The translations under genes were made by a program, and so were the position numbers. A stretch of DNA of 64,000 bases, taken from Mycobacterium sp. IS-3022 (GTDB lineage: Bacteria > Actinomycetota > Actinomycetes > Mycobacteriales > Mycobacteriaceae). The notes under the pieces are model-generated. The model did no database searches and was not told the DNA's origin. It saw only the letters and a list, made by a program, of their open reading frames with translations. Shown in pieces: positions 20,683-30,268 of this stretch. How positions within the stretch are numbered: position 1 is the stretch's first letter; each line of letters begins with the position of its first letter. The stretch is from positions 248,001 to 312,000 of the forward strand of contig NZ_LQIN01000023.1 in assembly GCF_001500065.1 (NCBI RefSeq), read 5' to 3'.

Positions 20683-21042
20683 ATGAACCACTCGCCGCCA
20701 GTGCTGGTCCACCTGTGTAGCACGGATGAGTGGCGATCGGCACAAGCGCTCGGCGAGTATCGGCCCGATTCGCTCGGCGCGAACGGGTTCGTCCACCTCT
20801 CGACGCCCGAGCAGGTGCATCTGCCGGCCAACCGGCTGTACACCGGTCGCACCGACCTTGTGCTGCTGCACATCGACGCCGCGCAACTGTCCTCTCCCGT
20901 TCGCTGGGAACCCGGTGTGCCCGCTGATCCAGTGGGAATGGTGTTCCCACATCTGTACGGGCCTTTGCCAACGGACGCTGTGATGCGCGTCACGCCGTAC
21001 CCGCCCGGTGCCGACGGCCGGTTCGCTCCGCTCACACATTAG
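20683..21042 (+). CDS. DUF952 family protein (Rv2705c-like)
   Basis: The 119-residue protein has the DUF952 pattern: VHLCSTDEWRSAQALGEYRPDSL, then GFVHLSTPEQV, LLHIDAAQL, and FPHLYGPL with PTDAV. Members are small cytoplasmic proteins of unknown activity with a fold related to ADP-ribosyl-binding enzymes. No ribosome-binding site is seen; CAGGCT ends six bases before the ATG, so it may be leaderless. An extension upstream to 20539 is possible but unlike the family. Confidence 0.85.
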   Translation: MNHSPPVLVHLCSTDEWRSAQALGEYRPDSLGANGFVHLSTPEQVHLPANRLYTGRTDLVLLHIDAAQLSSPVRWEPGVPADPVGMVFPHLYGPLPTDAVMRVTPYPPGADGRFAPLTH

Positions 21043-21095
21043 GCGGCGTCGCCGGCACCGTGGTGTTCACGGTCCGCGGGCCGAAGGCTTCTACG

Positions 21096-21101
21096 TACAC
21101 T
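21096..21101 (+). promoter_or_regulatory. -10 element for the membrane protein gene at 21110
   Basis: TACACT ends eight bases before the GTG start and no ribosome-binding site is present. Confidence 0.5.
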
Positions 21102-21109
21102 TACAAATC

Positions 21110-21892
21110 GTGGGCATTCTGTTAGGTCTCGCACCCTGGATCGTGTACTGGGTCCTCATCGGCAACGTTCCGTTCACCGTCGCGGTGCTGACCGCTCTGG
21201 CGGTCGCGGTCGCGGCATTCGTGCTGGGGCAGGTGCGCGGCGGGCCGGGTCGGCTACTCGAAATAGGCGCGCTGGCAACGTTTTTGGTGCTGACCGTGTT
21301 GACCTTCACGCTCGACCAGTCGTTCATGGAACAGTGGATGCAGCCACTGAGCAACGCCGGCATCTTCCTGGTGGCACTCATCGGCATGCTGATCGGCAAG
21401 CCGTTCGTGCGTGAGTTCGCCGAGGTCGGCCAGCCGCCCCACGTCGTCAAGAGTGACCTCTTCGCGAAGATCACCTCGTTGTTGACCTGGATCTGGGTGG
21501 CGGCGTTCGGCGGCATGACGCTGTCGTCGGCGATCCCGCCGATCGTGTACGGCGACGCGACCATCCTGGACTCCAAGACCCCGCTGTCGTTCATCTGCTA
21601 CTGGGTGATCCCGTTCGCGTTGTTGGCCGCCGCGGCGTTTGCGACGAGGGTGCTGCCGGACCGGATCGCGGCCGGTGCGGACGACATCGTCCGCAAGACG
21701 TCGTTCGTCGCGTTCGCGGAGGCGGAGATCGATCAGTTGATGTACCTGGCCACCGAACACGCCAATCGCGAGGTCGGCCCGGGCAAGGAGGCTTACGACA
21801 TCAAGATCGGCAGCAAGGGAATTCCGTTGACCGGCGACGAGACCCGCGAGTCCTGGCCGTCGACGTACAAGGTGCGTGACAAGAAGCGCTAG
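21110..21892 (+). CDS. Multi-pass membrane protein of unknown function
   Basis: This 260-residue protein has about six hydrophobic helices in the first 185 residues: three N-terminal helices, then a pair around LSNAGIFLVALIGMLIGKPF and LLTWIWVAAFGGMTLSSAIPP, then WVIPFALLAAAAFATRV. A hydrophilic C-terminus follows (about 190-260). I do not recognise the family. GTG 21110 is chosen because a TACACT -10 lies eight bases upstream and the in-frame residues before it are Arg-rich. Starting further upstream would overlap the DUF952 gene. Confidence 0.75.
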   Translation: MGILLGLAPWIVYWVLIGNVPFTVAVLTALAVAVAAFVLGQVRGGPGRLLEIGALATFLVLTVLTFTLDQSFMEQWMQPLSNAGIFLVALIGMLIGKPFVREFAEVGQPPHVVKSDLFAKITSLLTWIWVAAFGGMTLSSAIPPIVYGDATILDSKTPLSFICYWVIPFALLAAAAFATRVLPDRIAAGADDIVRKTSFVAFAEAEIDQLMYLATEHANREVGPGKEAYDIKIGSKGIPLTGDETRESWPSTYKVRDKKR

Positions 21893-22046
21893 ACCGGATC
21901 CGGCATCCAGTACACCTCGAGTGTCTGGTTGACGCACGCCTGACGCGAGATTGCGTACAACAACCCGACACTCGCGAGTTCGGTCCGGGCTCGATTGCCC
22001 CTGATGCATACTTTCCTCTACGCGGCGGCAGATAGCGAGGAGCGCA

Positions 22047-22520
22047 ATGGGGTTCAGGGGAGCAACTTCGGCGTCGGTTCTCGCGGCGGGCGTAGTCGCG
22101 ATTGCGTTCGCTGCCCCGGCATACGGCACGGACCAGATCACGGCGAATGCGGTCGGTACGTACGAAGCCGAATACGAGTGGGGTACGAAGACGTGGGTGG
22201 TCACACCGTGTGAGGGCGACGCCTTTCAGTGCGTGCATGTCAGCGAATACGATTCGGCCGACACCGAGCGGAAGTCTCCGGAATGGAGTGCGAACGCCTA
22301 CTGGCAGGTCGGCTGGTGGATCGCCCGCGAAGCCCTGACCCGTGATGGGATCATGTGCGAGGACGGTTCGAAGCACGATCTGCCGATGAACTACGCATGG
22401 GACGCCGCGACGGGTGAGGCCGTGCAGTCCTTCTACGAACCCGGGATATGTGGCGACGCGTACAACGGCTACAACGAAATGATGCTGAGAAAGACCGGAC
22501 CCGCGCCGACGCCGGCGTAG
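22047..22520 (+). CDS. Secreted small protein of unknown function
   Basis: This 157-residue protein has an N-terminal signal peptide (about 1-27, ending AAPAYG). The mature part holds four cysteines (in CEGDAFQCVHV, IMCEDG and GICGD) that may form two disulfides, with many aromatic residues. A GAGGAG ribosome-binding site precedes the ATG. It is not recognised as a named family. It converges on sigA with only four bases between the stops. Confidence 0.8.
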   Translation: MGFRGATSASVLAAGVVAIAFAAPAYGTDQITANAVGTYEAEYEWGTKTWVVTPCEGDAFQCVHVSEYDSADTERKSPEWSANAYWQVGWWIAREALTRDGIMCEDGSKHDLPMNYAWDAATGEAVQSFYEPGICGDAYNGYNEMMLRKTGPAPTPA

Positions 22521-22524
22521 GCGC

Positions 22525-24054
<1,530 letters not shown>

Positions 24055-24172
24055 GTACACCCTTTCCTTGTGCTACTCGTCGGTGGGCATGGGTGTCCCC
24101 ATCGAGGAGCGTCGGCTGTCGAATATTGGCGGTTGATAATCGCCGCTATCCGGGCTGCGGCCGCCGTCGACC

Positions 24173-24178
24173 ATTGTA
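24173..24178 (-). promoter_or_regulatory. Candidate -10 element for sigA
   Basis: TACAAT on the minus strand, about 120 bp upstream of the sigA start, is a near-consensus -10 in the extended form TCGTTACAAT. No clear -35 is seen. Confidence 0.4.
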
Positions 24179-24233
24179 ACGACAGTGTGGGAGAACGCCG
24201 CCTCGAGCGGCAAATTCCAGGTTCCGGGCGTGG

Positions 24234-25040
24234 CTACTTGGCAGTAGCTGTGACGTCCACCTCAGCGGCCATCGCGGCCCCGACGATGCCCGCGGTGTTC
24301 TGCAGCGCCGCGGCGACCACCGGTGTGCGGTTCTTCAGCAGCGGAATCCACTTCTCGGCCTTTCGGCTGATGCCGCCACCTGCGATGAACAGGTCGGGCC
24401 AGATCGCGTTCTCGACCGCTACCAGCACCTTCGTCACCTCGACGGTCCAGCGTTCGTAGCTCCAGCCCTTGCGTTCCTTGACCGACGACGCCGCGCGGTG
24501 CTCGGCTTCCTTGCCGCCGACCTCGAGGTGGCCGAACTCGGTATTGGGCAGCAGGACACCGTTGTGGATGACCGCCGAACCGATGCCCGTGCCGAAGGTC
24601 AGCAGCACGATGACGCCGGTGTTGTCCCGGCCCGCGCCGAACTTCTCTTCGGCCAACCCGGCGGCGTCGGCGTCGTTGAGAACCGTCACCTGCTGCCCAC
24701 CGAGATGGTTCACGATCGCATCGCGGGCGTTCACGCCGATCCAGCGCTTGTCGACGTTGGCCGCGGTGCGCACGATCCCGTCGGTCACCACGCCGGGATA
24801 GGTGACCCCCAGCTTGTCGGTCCACCCGAACTCACGGACCACCGCGGCGACGGTCTCGGCGACCGCGTCGGGCGTCGCCGGCTGAGGCGTGGGCAGCTTG
24901 AACCGCTCACCGATCAACTGGCCGGTGTCCAGGTCGACGACGCCGCCCTTGACGCCGCTGCCGCCCACATCGATGCCGAATCCGCGGCGTTGGCTCTGGG
25001 CGGTGCTCGGCGCGACGGAGGGCGAATCGGTCGCGGTCAT
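24234..25040 (-). CDS. ppgK: Polyphosphate glucokinase PpgK
   Basis: PpgK phosphorylates glucose with polyphosphate (or ATP), a typical mycobacterial enzyme beside sigA. The 268-residue ROK-family protein has the phosphate-binding GIDVGGSGVKGGVVD (about 21-35), catalytic Asp in VLNDADAAGLAE, GTGIGSAVIHNG, the FGHLEVGGKEAEHRA region and IAGGGISRKAEKW. A GGAGGAGC ribosome-binding site precedes the ATG. It is upstream of sigA in the same direction with 179 bp between. Confidence 0.96.
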   Translation of the reverse strand: MTATDSPSVAPSTAQSQRRGFGIDVGGSGVKGGVVDLDTGQLIGERFKLPTPQPATPDAVAETVAAVVREFGWTDKLGVTYPGVVTDGIVRTAANVDKRWIGVNARDAIVNHLGGQQVTVLNDADAAGLAEEKFGAGRDNTGVIVLLTFGTGIGSAVIHNGVLLPNTEFGHLEVGGKEAEHRAASSVKERKGWSYERWTVEVTKVLVAVENAIWPDLFIAGGGISRKAEKWIPLLKNRTPVVAAALQNTAGIVGAAMAAEVDVTATAK

Positions 25041-25174
25041 GAGCGCTCCTCCAGTTCAGCCAGGCGTGCCCGAGATTTCGTGCGACCCACACCTTAGTGG
25101 CTCGGGGAAGGCTGCGCGTGGCTGTCGGGCGAGCAGGTCGCGACAACGTCGGCCGGACGTGTTGCGATGGGTCA

Positions 25175-26023
25175 ATGTCCGACAACGACGCCGATCCCGT
25201 CCTGCTGCGCTCGGTCGCCGAGCAACTGGCCACCGAGGCGGCCGCCTTCGTGCGGCACCGTCGCGCAGAGGTTTTCGGTGACGCCGGCTCGTCACCGGAC
25301 ACGCCCGGCGTGAGGACCAAGAGCTCGCCGACCGACCCGGTCACCATCGTCGACACCGAAACCGAGCGGCTGATCCGCGATCGGCTTGCCGTGCTGCGTC
25401 CCGGCGAACATGTGCTCGGCGAAGAAGAGGGCGGCACACCCGCCCAAGACGGCGAACTGACCTGGGTGCTCGACCCGATCGACGGCACGGTGAACTTCGT
25501 CTACGGGTTGGACGCCTATGCGGTCTCGGTCGCCGTGCAACGCGATGGCGTTTCGTTGGCCGGTGCCGTCGCGAACGTCCCGACCGGTGCGGTGTACTCG
25601 GCGGCAGTCGGCCACGGCGCGCATCGGCGGCACGCAGACGCGACCACGCAGCTGCGCACCAGCGCAGCCGACGATCTGTCAATGTCGTTGCTGGGCACCG
25701 GATTTTCTTACGACCGCGAGCAGCGGGCCCGACAGGCCGAGGTGTTGACCCGGATGCTGCCCGCGGTGCGCGACGTGCGCCGCATCGGATCGTGTGCGCT
25801 GGACCTGTGCATGGTGGCGGCGGGTCAACTCGATGCCTATTACGAGGACGATGTGCACCTGTGGGACTGGGCGGCCGGGGCGCTGATCGCCGCCGAAGCG
25901 GGCGCCACGCTGCGCCTGCCGCCGGGGCAGGGGTCGGCGGGCGGACCCGGGTTCATCGTGGCCGCAGCGCCGGCCGTCGCGGCCGCTCTGGACGCCGCAC
26001 TGCGCCGCGCGGGCGCGCTGTAG
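25175..26023 (+). CDS. suhB: Inositol monophosphatase family protein SuhB
   Basis: This 282-residue Mg2+-dependent phosphatase dephosphorylates inositol-1-phosphate, which feeds phosphatidylinositol, lipoarabinomannan and mycothiol synthesis. Motifs seen are GEEEGG and WVLDPIDGTVNFVYG (metal ligands) and DCAAGAL-type WDWAAGALIAAEAG. The WDCA form of other relatives is WDWA here. ATG 25175 was chosen; TGCGAT ends six bases upstream and no ribosome-binding site is present. Divergent from ppgK. Confidence 0.93.
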   Translation: MSDNDADPVLLRSVAEQLATEAAAFVRHRRAEVFGDAGSSPDTPGVRTKSSPTDPVTIVDTETERLIRDRLAVLRPGEHVLGEEEGGTPAQDGELTWVLDPIDGTVNFVYGLDAYAVSVAVQRDGVSLAGAVANVPTGAVYSAAVGHGAHRRHADATTQLRTSAADDLSMSLLGTGFSYDREQRARQAEVLTRMLPAVRDVRRIGSCALDLCMVAAGQLDAYYEDDVHLWDWAAGALIAAEAGATLRLPPGQGSAGGPGFIVAAAPAVAAALDAALRRAGAL

Positions 26024-26061
26024 GTTTTCGAGAACTGGTTGCCGGACAACGGCTTACCCGC

Positions 26062-26718
26062 TCAGCAGGCCCCCGAGTGGATCTCCGACAGCAGATCCGG
26101 ATCGGCCGGCTGGGTGGCATCCGGGCGCAGGCTCGCGAGCACCGCCTCGATGTCGTCGCTGCTGCTCAACTCGGTGAACTCGGTACCGAGGGCGAGGTCC
26201 ACGCTGTCGTCGCCGCGGTCATCCTGGAACAGTTCGGTGCACGGCGCGACCAGCCACACCGCTGCCGCCGCGGCGCGTCCGGCCTCGCCGAACCGGATCT
26301 GGCCCTGGCACTCCAGGCGGGCGGTGGCGTAGAGCGGATCGTTGGCCGCGGTCGGTTCTGCGAACCCCAGATCCTTCAGCGCAGTGGCCACCTCGGCGGC
26401 CTGTCCACCCTGACCACTGGCGTTGAGCACCCTGATCTTCGTATCGGCGAGGCGGGCGGGAGCCACGTCGACCATGTCGGCGCGTGAGACCTGTTCACCG
26501 AGCGTCGGGGCCGGCGCACCCGGGTCGGCGGGCGCCGGCGGCGGATTGCAGATGGCCGCCTCCTGCACGTCGGCGGGACGGTTCAGCGCGACGACCCAGA
26601 CGAACAACGTCACCACGGACAGCGCGACGAACAACACGATTCCCGGCAGGTAGTACCGCCGACGAAAGGGACGACCGTGCTCGTCGAACGCGGTTCCCTC
26701 GGTGATTTGCGCGACCAC
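26062..26718 (-). CDS. cei: Envelope integrity protein Cei (Rv2700-like), LytR_C domain
   Basis: The 218-residue protein has a cytoplasmic N-terminus with FRRRYYLPG, one transmembrane helix (about 27-45), a Pro-rich linker, and an extracellular LytR_C-type domain (about 92-195, IRVLNASGQGGQAAEVATALKDLGF). Cys residues at CNPPP, ECQG, PCTEL and GAC may pair. The M. tuberculosis counterpart is needed for cell-envelope integrity. The start is GTG 26718 (VVAQITEG). A CRP-type operator lies upstream. Confidence 0.88.
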   Translation of the reverse strand: MVAQITEGTAFDEHGRPFRRRYYLPGIVLFVALSVVTLFVWVVALNRPADVQEAAICNPPPAPADPGAPAPTLGEQVSRADMVDVAPARLADTKIRVLNASGQGGQAAEVATALKDLGFAEPTAANDPLYATARLECQGQIRFGEAGRAAAAAVWLVAPCTELFQDDRGDDSVDLALGTEFTELSSSDDIEAVLASLRPDATQPADPDLLSEIHSGAC

Positions 26719-26770
26719 GAGTGCACTCTAAAGCCCCAGGTGCCGCCTTGTTCGCGTGGCACGATGTGAG

Positions 26771-26788
26771 CTGTGACATAAATCACAG
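26771..26788. promoter_or_regulatory. CRP/CAP-type operator
   Basis: CTGTGACATAAATCACAG contains TGTGA-N6-TCACA with both half-sites perfect, extended by one more base pair on each side. It lies 53 bp upstream of the cei start and 95 bp upstream of the DUF4193 start. Confidence 0.8.
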
Positions 26789-26883
26789 TGGAACGGGTAT
26801 CAATACGGGCACGAATCGTTTGGCGGATGCGTTCGACGCTGGTACAAAGCTCTGTCGCACAAGCTTTATTCGGAGGGGACGAG

Positions 26884-27186
26884 ATGGCTACCGATTACGA
26901 CGCCCCACGGCGGACCGAGACCGATGACGTCTCGGAAGACTCGCTCGAGGAGTTGAAGGCGCGGCGTAACGAGGCCCAGTCGGCGGTTGTCGATGTCGAC
27001 GAGTCGGAGTCCGCGGAGTCCTTCGAATTGCCCGGCGCCGACCTGTCCGGCGAGGAGCTGTCGGTGCGGGTGATTCCCAAGCAGGCCGACGAGTTCACCT
27101 GTTCGAGCTGCTTTTTGGTACACCACCGCAGCCGACTGGCCAGCGAGAAGAACGGCGTCATGATCTGCTCGGATTGCGCGGCCTAG
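26884..27186 (+). CDS. DUF4193 zinc-ribbon protein (Rv2699c-like)
   Basis: This 100-residue protein starts MATDYDAPR and has an acidic middle region. The C-terminal zinc-binding pattern is CSSCFLVHHRSRLASEKNG...CSDC (four Cys). It is conserved across actinobacteria; the function is unknown. The length matches the M. tuberculosis protein. GGAGGGG (26873-26879) is its ribosome-binding site. Confidence 0.93.
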   Translation: MATDYDAPRRTETDDVSEDSLEELKARRNEAQSAVVDVDESESAESFELPGADLSGEELSVRVIPKQADEFTCSSCFLVHHRSRLASEKNGVMICSDCAA

Positions 27187-27208
27187 CTGCGCGGTCTGGA
27201 CTCGCAGT

Positions 27209-27685
27209 TCAACTACGGAGAGCGGACAGCACCCGGGCCGGATGCCGACAGCTGACCAGCCAGTATGGCGTCGGATCGTCTGGATCGTCGAGCACCAGCA
27301 GAACCATCGGACCCACCCACGCCCGATGTACGACGAAGGCGGCCGGGTCCAGCTGACGGCCCAGCGCCGCGGATTTGGCGCTGCGCGGCACTTCGGCGGA
27401 GCGCGCGACCACATCGACAGGAAGGTGGGCGGGCCCGGCCCAGAACTCGGTGCCGTCCGGTCCGCCGACGACCCGTACCTCGGTCCGGCCCAGCCACAGC
27501 AGGACGACGGCCGCGACCGGCAGCAGCAGGGCGTAAGGCAGCCATCCGGGCACCCCGGGAACGCCCATGTCGATTTCGACGGCGATCAACGCCGCGAGGC
27601 CCAGGCCCGGCGGCCACCACCACCACGGCACCCGAAGCCGCTCGCGGTAGCGCACGGATTGCGACGTGGCGCGCGTGTCGGACAC
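27209..27685 (-). CDS. DUF3093 membrane protein (Rv2698-like)
   Basis: The 158-residue protein starts at GTG 27685 (VSDTRATS). It has two transmembrane helices (about 22-65, [19 protein letters not shown] and [18 protein letters not shown]) and a C-terminal soluble domain with [21 protein letters not shown] and YWLVSCRHP. This matches the DUF3093 family, function unknown. TACTCT ends seven bases upstream, so it is probably leaderless, with a promoter overlapping that of dut. Confidence 0.86.
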   Translation of the reverse strand: MSDTRATSQSVRYRERLRVPWWWWPPGLGLAALIAVEIDMGVPGVPGWLPYALLLPVAAVVLLWLGRTEVRVVGGPDGTEFWAGPAHLPVDVVARSAEVPRSAKSAALGRQLDPAAFVVHRAWVGPMVLLVLDDPDDPTPYWLVSCRHPARVLSALRS

Positions 27686-27692
27686 GCGGCCA

Positions 27693-27698
27693 AGAGTA
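27693..27698 (-). promoter_or_regulatory. -10 element of the DUF3093 gene (leaderless)
   Basis: TACTCT on the minus strand ends 7 nt before GTG 27685 and overlaps the dut -10 by two bases. Confidence 0.6.
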
Positions 27699-27702
27699 AT
27701 CT
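27697..27702 (+). promoter_or_regulatory. -10 element of dut (leaderless)
   Basis: TAATCT ends 8 nt before the GTG start of dut. Confidence 0.6.
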
Positions 27703-27710
27703 CTGACGTC

Positions 27711-28175
27711 GTGCCCACCACCCTGGCGGTCGTCCGCCTCGACCCTGATCTGCCGATGCCCAGCCGCGCCCATCACGGCGACGCGGGCATCGACCTTTTC
27801 AGTGCGCTCGACGTCGAACTGGCCCCCGGCCAGCGTGCGCTGGTGCCGACCGGCATCGCGGTGGCCATTCCGCACGGGATGGTCGGTCTGGTGCACCCGC
27901 GCTCGGGTTTGGCTGCCCGCGTTGGGCTTTCGATCGTCAACAGCCCGGGGACGATCGACGCGGGGTACCGCGGTGAGATCAAGGTGGCGCTGATCAACCT
28001 CGATCCGCAGGTGCCGATCGTCGTCCACCGCGGGGACCGCATCGCGCAGTTGCTGGTCCAGCGGGTCGAGCTGCCCGAGCTGGTCGAGGTCACGTCCTTC
28101 GACGAGGCCGGTCTTGGTGACACATCCCGTGGCGATGGTGGCCACGGCTCCTCCGGCGGACATGCGAGTTTGTGA
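27711..28175 (+). CDS. dut: Deoxyuridine triphosphatase Dut
   Basis: Dut hydrolyses dUTP to dUMP, protecting DNA from uracil. The 154-residue trimeric enzyme has the five motifs: [44 protein letters not shown], and the Gly-rich C-terminal arm [15 protein letters not shown]. The length equals M. tuberculosis Dut, which supports GTG 27711. No ribosome-binding site is present; a -10 lies eight bases before the start. One base separates its stop from the next ATG. Confidence 0.97.
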   Translation: MPTTLAVVRLDPDLPMPSRAHHGDAGIDLFSALDVELAPGQRALVPTGIAVAIPHGMVGLVHPRSGLAARVGLSIVNSPGTIDAGYRGEIKVALINLDPQVPIVVHRGDRIAQLLVQRVELPELVEVTSFDEAGLGDTSRGDGGHGSSGGHASL

Positions 28176-28176
28176 G

Positions 28177-28971
28177 ATGGCATTCGGTAAACGCAAGGAC
28201 AACGACGACACCCGCGGCGACCTGGTCGATCGAAGCGGCGCAGGGCAGGAGACCGGCGACGAGGTCGACGGCGAACTGGACGGCCCCTTCGACATCGAGG
28301 ACTTCGACGACCCGGAGGCGGCCGCCACCGGCCGGCTGAACCTGGGCTCAGTCCTGATCCCGCTGCCCGCCGCCGGTCAGGTGCAGGTCGAGCTCACGCA
28401 GCAAGGGGTGCCGAGTGCCGTGTGGGTCGTCACACCCCACGGCCGGTTCACTGTCGCCGCCTACGCCGCTCCGAAGACCGCCGGTCTGTGGCGCGAGATC
28501 GCCACCGAACTGGCCGACTCGTTGCGCAAGGACGGCGCCCAGGTGTCGATCCAGGACGGGCCGTGGGGCCGCGAGGTCGTCGGCGTCGCCGCCGCGCAGC
28601 AGGGCGAGGCGGCGCAGCAGGGTCAGCCCGGCGTGGTGCGCTTCATCGGGGTCGACGGCTACCGCTGGATGATCCGCTGCGTCGTCAACGGCCCGCAGGA
28701 ACACTTCGACGCGCTCGCAGCCGAAGCGCGAGAAGCGTTGGCCGACACCGTGGTTCGTCGCGGCGACACTCCGTTGCCGGTGCGGACTCCGCTGCCGGTC
28801 GAGTTGCCTGAGCCGATGGCCAACCAGTTGCGCGCCGCCGCCGAACAGGCCGCCCAACAGGCGCAACAAGGTCAGCAGGCGGAGCAGCAGCAGCCGCCCG
28901 CGCAGCCCGTCGCGCGGCGCAGCGCTCAGGGCTCGGCGATGCAGCAGTTGCGCACCATCACCGGCGGCTGA
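28177..28971 (+). CDS. DUF3710 domain protein (Rv2696c-like)
   Basis: This 264-residue protein begins with a charged, acidic tail. The DUF3710 core (about 55-205) runs from RLNLGSVLIPLP through VELTQQGVPSAVWVVTPHGRFTVAAYAAPK and GPWGREVVG to FIGVDGYRWMIRCVVNGP. The tail is Gln/Ala-rich, low complexity (AAQQAQQGQQAEQQQ) and disordered. The family is actinobacterial and of unknown function. It is translationally linked to dut. Confidence 0.9.
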   Translation: MAFGKRKDNDDTRGDLVDRSGAGQETGDEVDGELDGPFDIEDFDDPEAAATGRLNLGSVLIPLPAAGQVQVELTQQGVPSAVWVVTPHGRFTVAAYAAPKTAGLWREIATELADSLRKDGAQVSIQDGPWGREVVGVAAAQQGEAAQQGQPGVVRFIGVDGYRWMIRCVVNGPQEHFDALAAEAREALADTVVRRGDTPLPVRTPLPVELPEPMANQLRAAAEQAAQQAQQGQQAEQQQPPAQPVARRSAQGSAMQQLRTITGG

Positions 28972-28988
28972 CTCTTTGGACTTTGCGA

Positions 28989-29038
28989 CTAACGGGTTGA
29001 TCCCACGCACCAGCAGATGCGGGTAATCAACCAGTTAG
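28989..29038. terminator. Long imperfect hairpin between convergent genes
   Basis: Left arm 28989-29001 pairs with right arm 29026-29038 at 12 of 13 positions. Inner CCC/GGG and GCA/TGC pairs extend the stem. It lies 18 bp after the DUF3710 stop and 23 bp before the convergent hydrolase stop. Confidence 0.7.
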
Positions 29039-29060
29039 TGCCCCCGACCGGCCGCGCGCG

Positions 29061-29762
29061 TCAGTCGACGTCGCTCAAGGCCGCCACACATCCCGCGCCG
29101 ACCACCGCGGGATCGTCGCCCATCTCATCGAGTGTGAACGTGCGCAACGCCGCCTTCGGCGCCGCGGTCACCCACTCGATCGCGACCTCGAGGGGATGCA
29201 CGGGGTCGTCGGTTGCCGCGGCGACGCCGAGCGGGACGGTCAACCGCGCCAACTCCCGACAGCTGGGTGCGACGTAGCGCGCCGCCTCCTCCATCGCGTC
29301 GGGTAGAGCGGGCCACTGGGCCAGCCATGACCGGGTCAGCTCGTCGGCCAGCCAGGGCGGGCTCGACGCCTGCATCGCCGCGGTGGCCTCGGCCAGCCCG
29401 TCGCGGCGCAGCACCTCTGCGGAATGCCGCGCCGCGGCCGCTGCGGGCGCCCGCTGTGGTGAGCCCGTCCACGCCGGCAAGGCGGCGAGTACACCGACCG
29501 TCCGATCGGGATGCGCCAGTGCCCACGAGACGGCCACGGCGGCGCCGATCGACACGCCGCCGACCGCTATGAGCCCCGTCGCCGCCGCGTCGTCGAGGGC
29601 GGCGCGGTAACCCTCGACGAGGCGGTGTGGTTGCGGCGCCGGGGTGATGACCGTCGCGCCGCGATCACGCAGGGCGGGGGAAAACGCCCGGTAGACGAAG
29701 TCGTCGTCGGAACCCGTGCCGGGCAACAGCACCGTGGGAACGCCGCGCAGATTGACCGTCAT
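29061..29762 (-). CDS. Alpha/beta hydrolase-like protein (Rv2695-like)
   Basis: The 233-residue protein has an N-terminal oxyanion strand (TVLLPGTGSDDDFVYRAF) and a nucleophile elbow GGVSIGAAVAVSWA (Ser at about 71). DDPVHPLE (acid) occurs in the C-terminal half. The usual C-terminal His is not obvious: a candidate would be near the end, but no clear GH motif is seen, so activity is uncertain. It is short for the fold. The start is ATG 29762, with no ribosome-binding site. Confidence 0.85.
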   Translation of the reverse strand: MTVNLRGVPTVLLPGTGSDDDFVYRAFSPALRDRGATVITPAPQPHRLVEGYRAALDDAAATGLIAVGGVSIGAAVAVSWALAHPDRTVGVLAALPAWTGSPQRAPAAAAARHSAEVLRRDGLAEATAAMQASSPPWLADELTRSWLAQWPALPDAMEEAARYVAPSCRELARLTVPLGVAAATDDPVHPLEVAIEWVTAAPKAALRTFTLDEMGDDPAVVGAGCVAALSDVD

Positions 29763-29896
29763 GCGTTGATCGTGCCCGCCCCGGCGACCGCTCGGCGCGC
29801 CGACCCGACCCCGCGTGGCAAATCGGAACCAAGAGGTCTAGCGTGGCGTTGGATTGGGTAGATCCATAGTGGATCTGCGATAGGTCAGGAGAGGCC

Positions 29897-30268
29897 ATGG
29901 CTACGGCCGAAGGGTATCTGCGCCGGCTCACCCGGCGGCTGACAGAAGATCCCGAGCAGCTCGACGTCGAGGAACTCAGTGACGAAGTTGCCTCGACCGG
30001 CGCCCAGAAGGCGATCGACTGTCAACGCGGTCAGGAAGTCACGATGGTCGGCACTCTGCGCAGCGTCGAATGCAACGGCAAGGCTTGTGCCGGCGGTGTG
30101 AAGGCCGAACTGTTCGACGGTACGGACTCGGTGATGCTGGTCTGGCTCGGCCAGCGGCGCATCCCCGGCATCGAGTCGGGGCGCACGCTGAAGGTGCACG
30201 GCCGCGTCGGCAAGCTCGACAACGGCGCCAAGGCGATCTACAACCCCCACTACGAGATCCAGAAGTGA
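29897..30268 (+). CDS. OB-fold nucleic-acid binding protein (Rv2694c-like)
   Basis: The 123-residue protein has an N-terminal helical part (YLRRLTRRLTEDPEQLDVEEL) and a C-terminal OB-fold (about 46-122, VTMVGTLRSVECN...VKAELFDGTDSVMLVWLGQRRIPGIESGRTLKVHGRV). AGGAG precedes the ATG. Its partner is unknown. It overlaps the next gene by four bases. Confidence 0.9.
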   Translation: MATAEGYLRRLTRRLTEDPEQLDVEELSDEVASTGAQKAIDCQRGQEVTMVGTLRSVECNGKACAGGVKAELFDGTDSVMLVWLGQRRIPGIESGRTLKVHGRVGKLDNGAKAIYNPHYEIQK

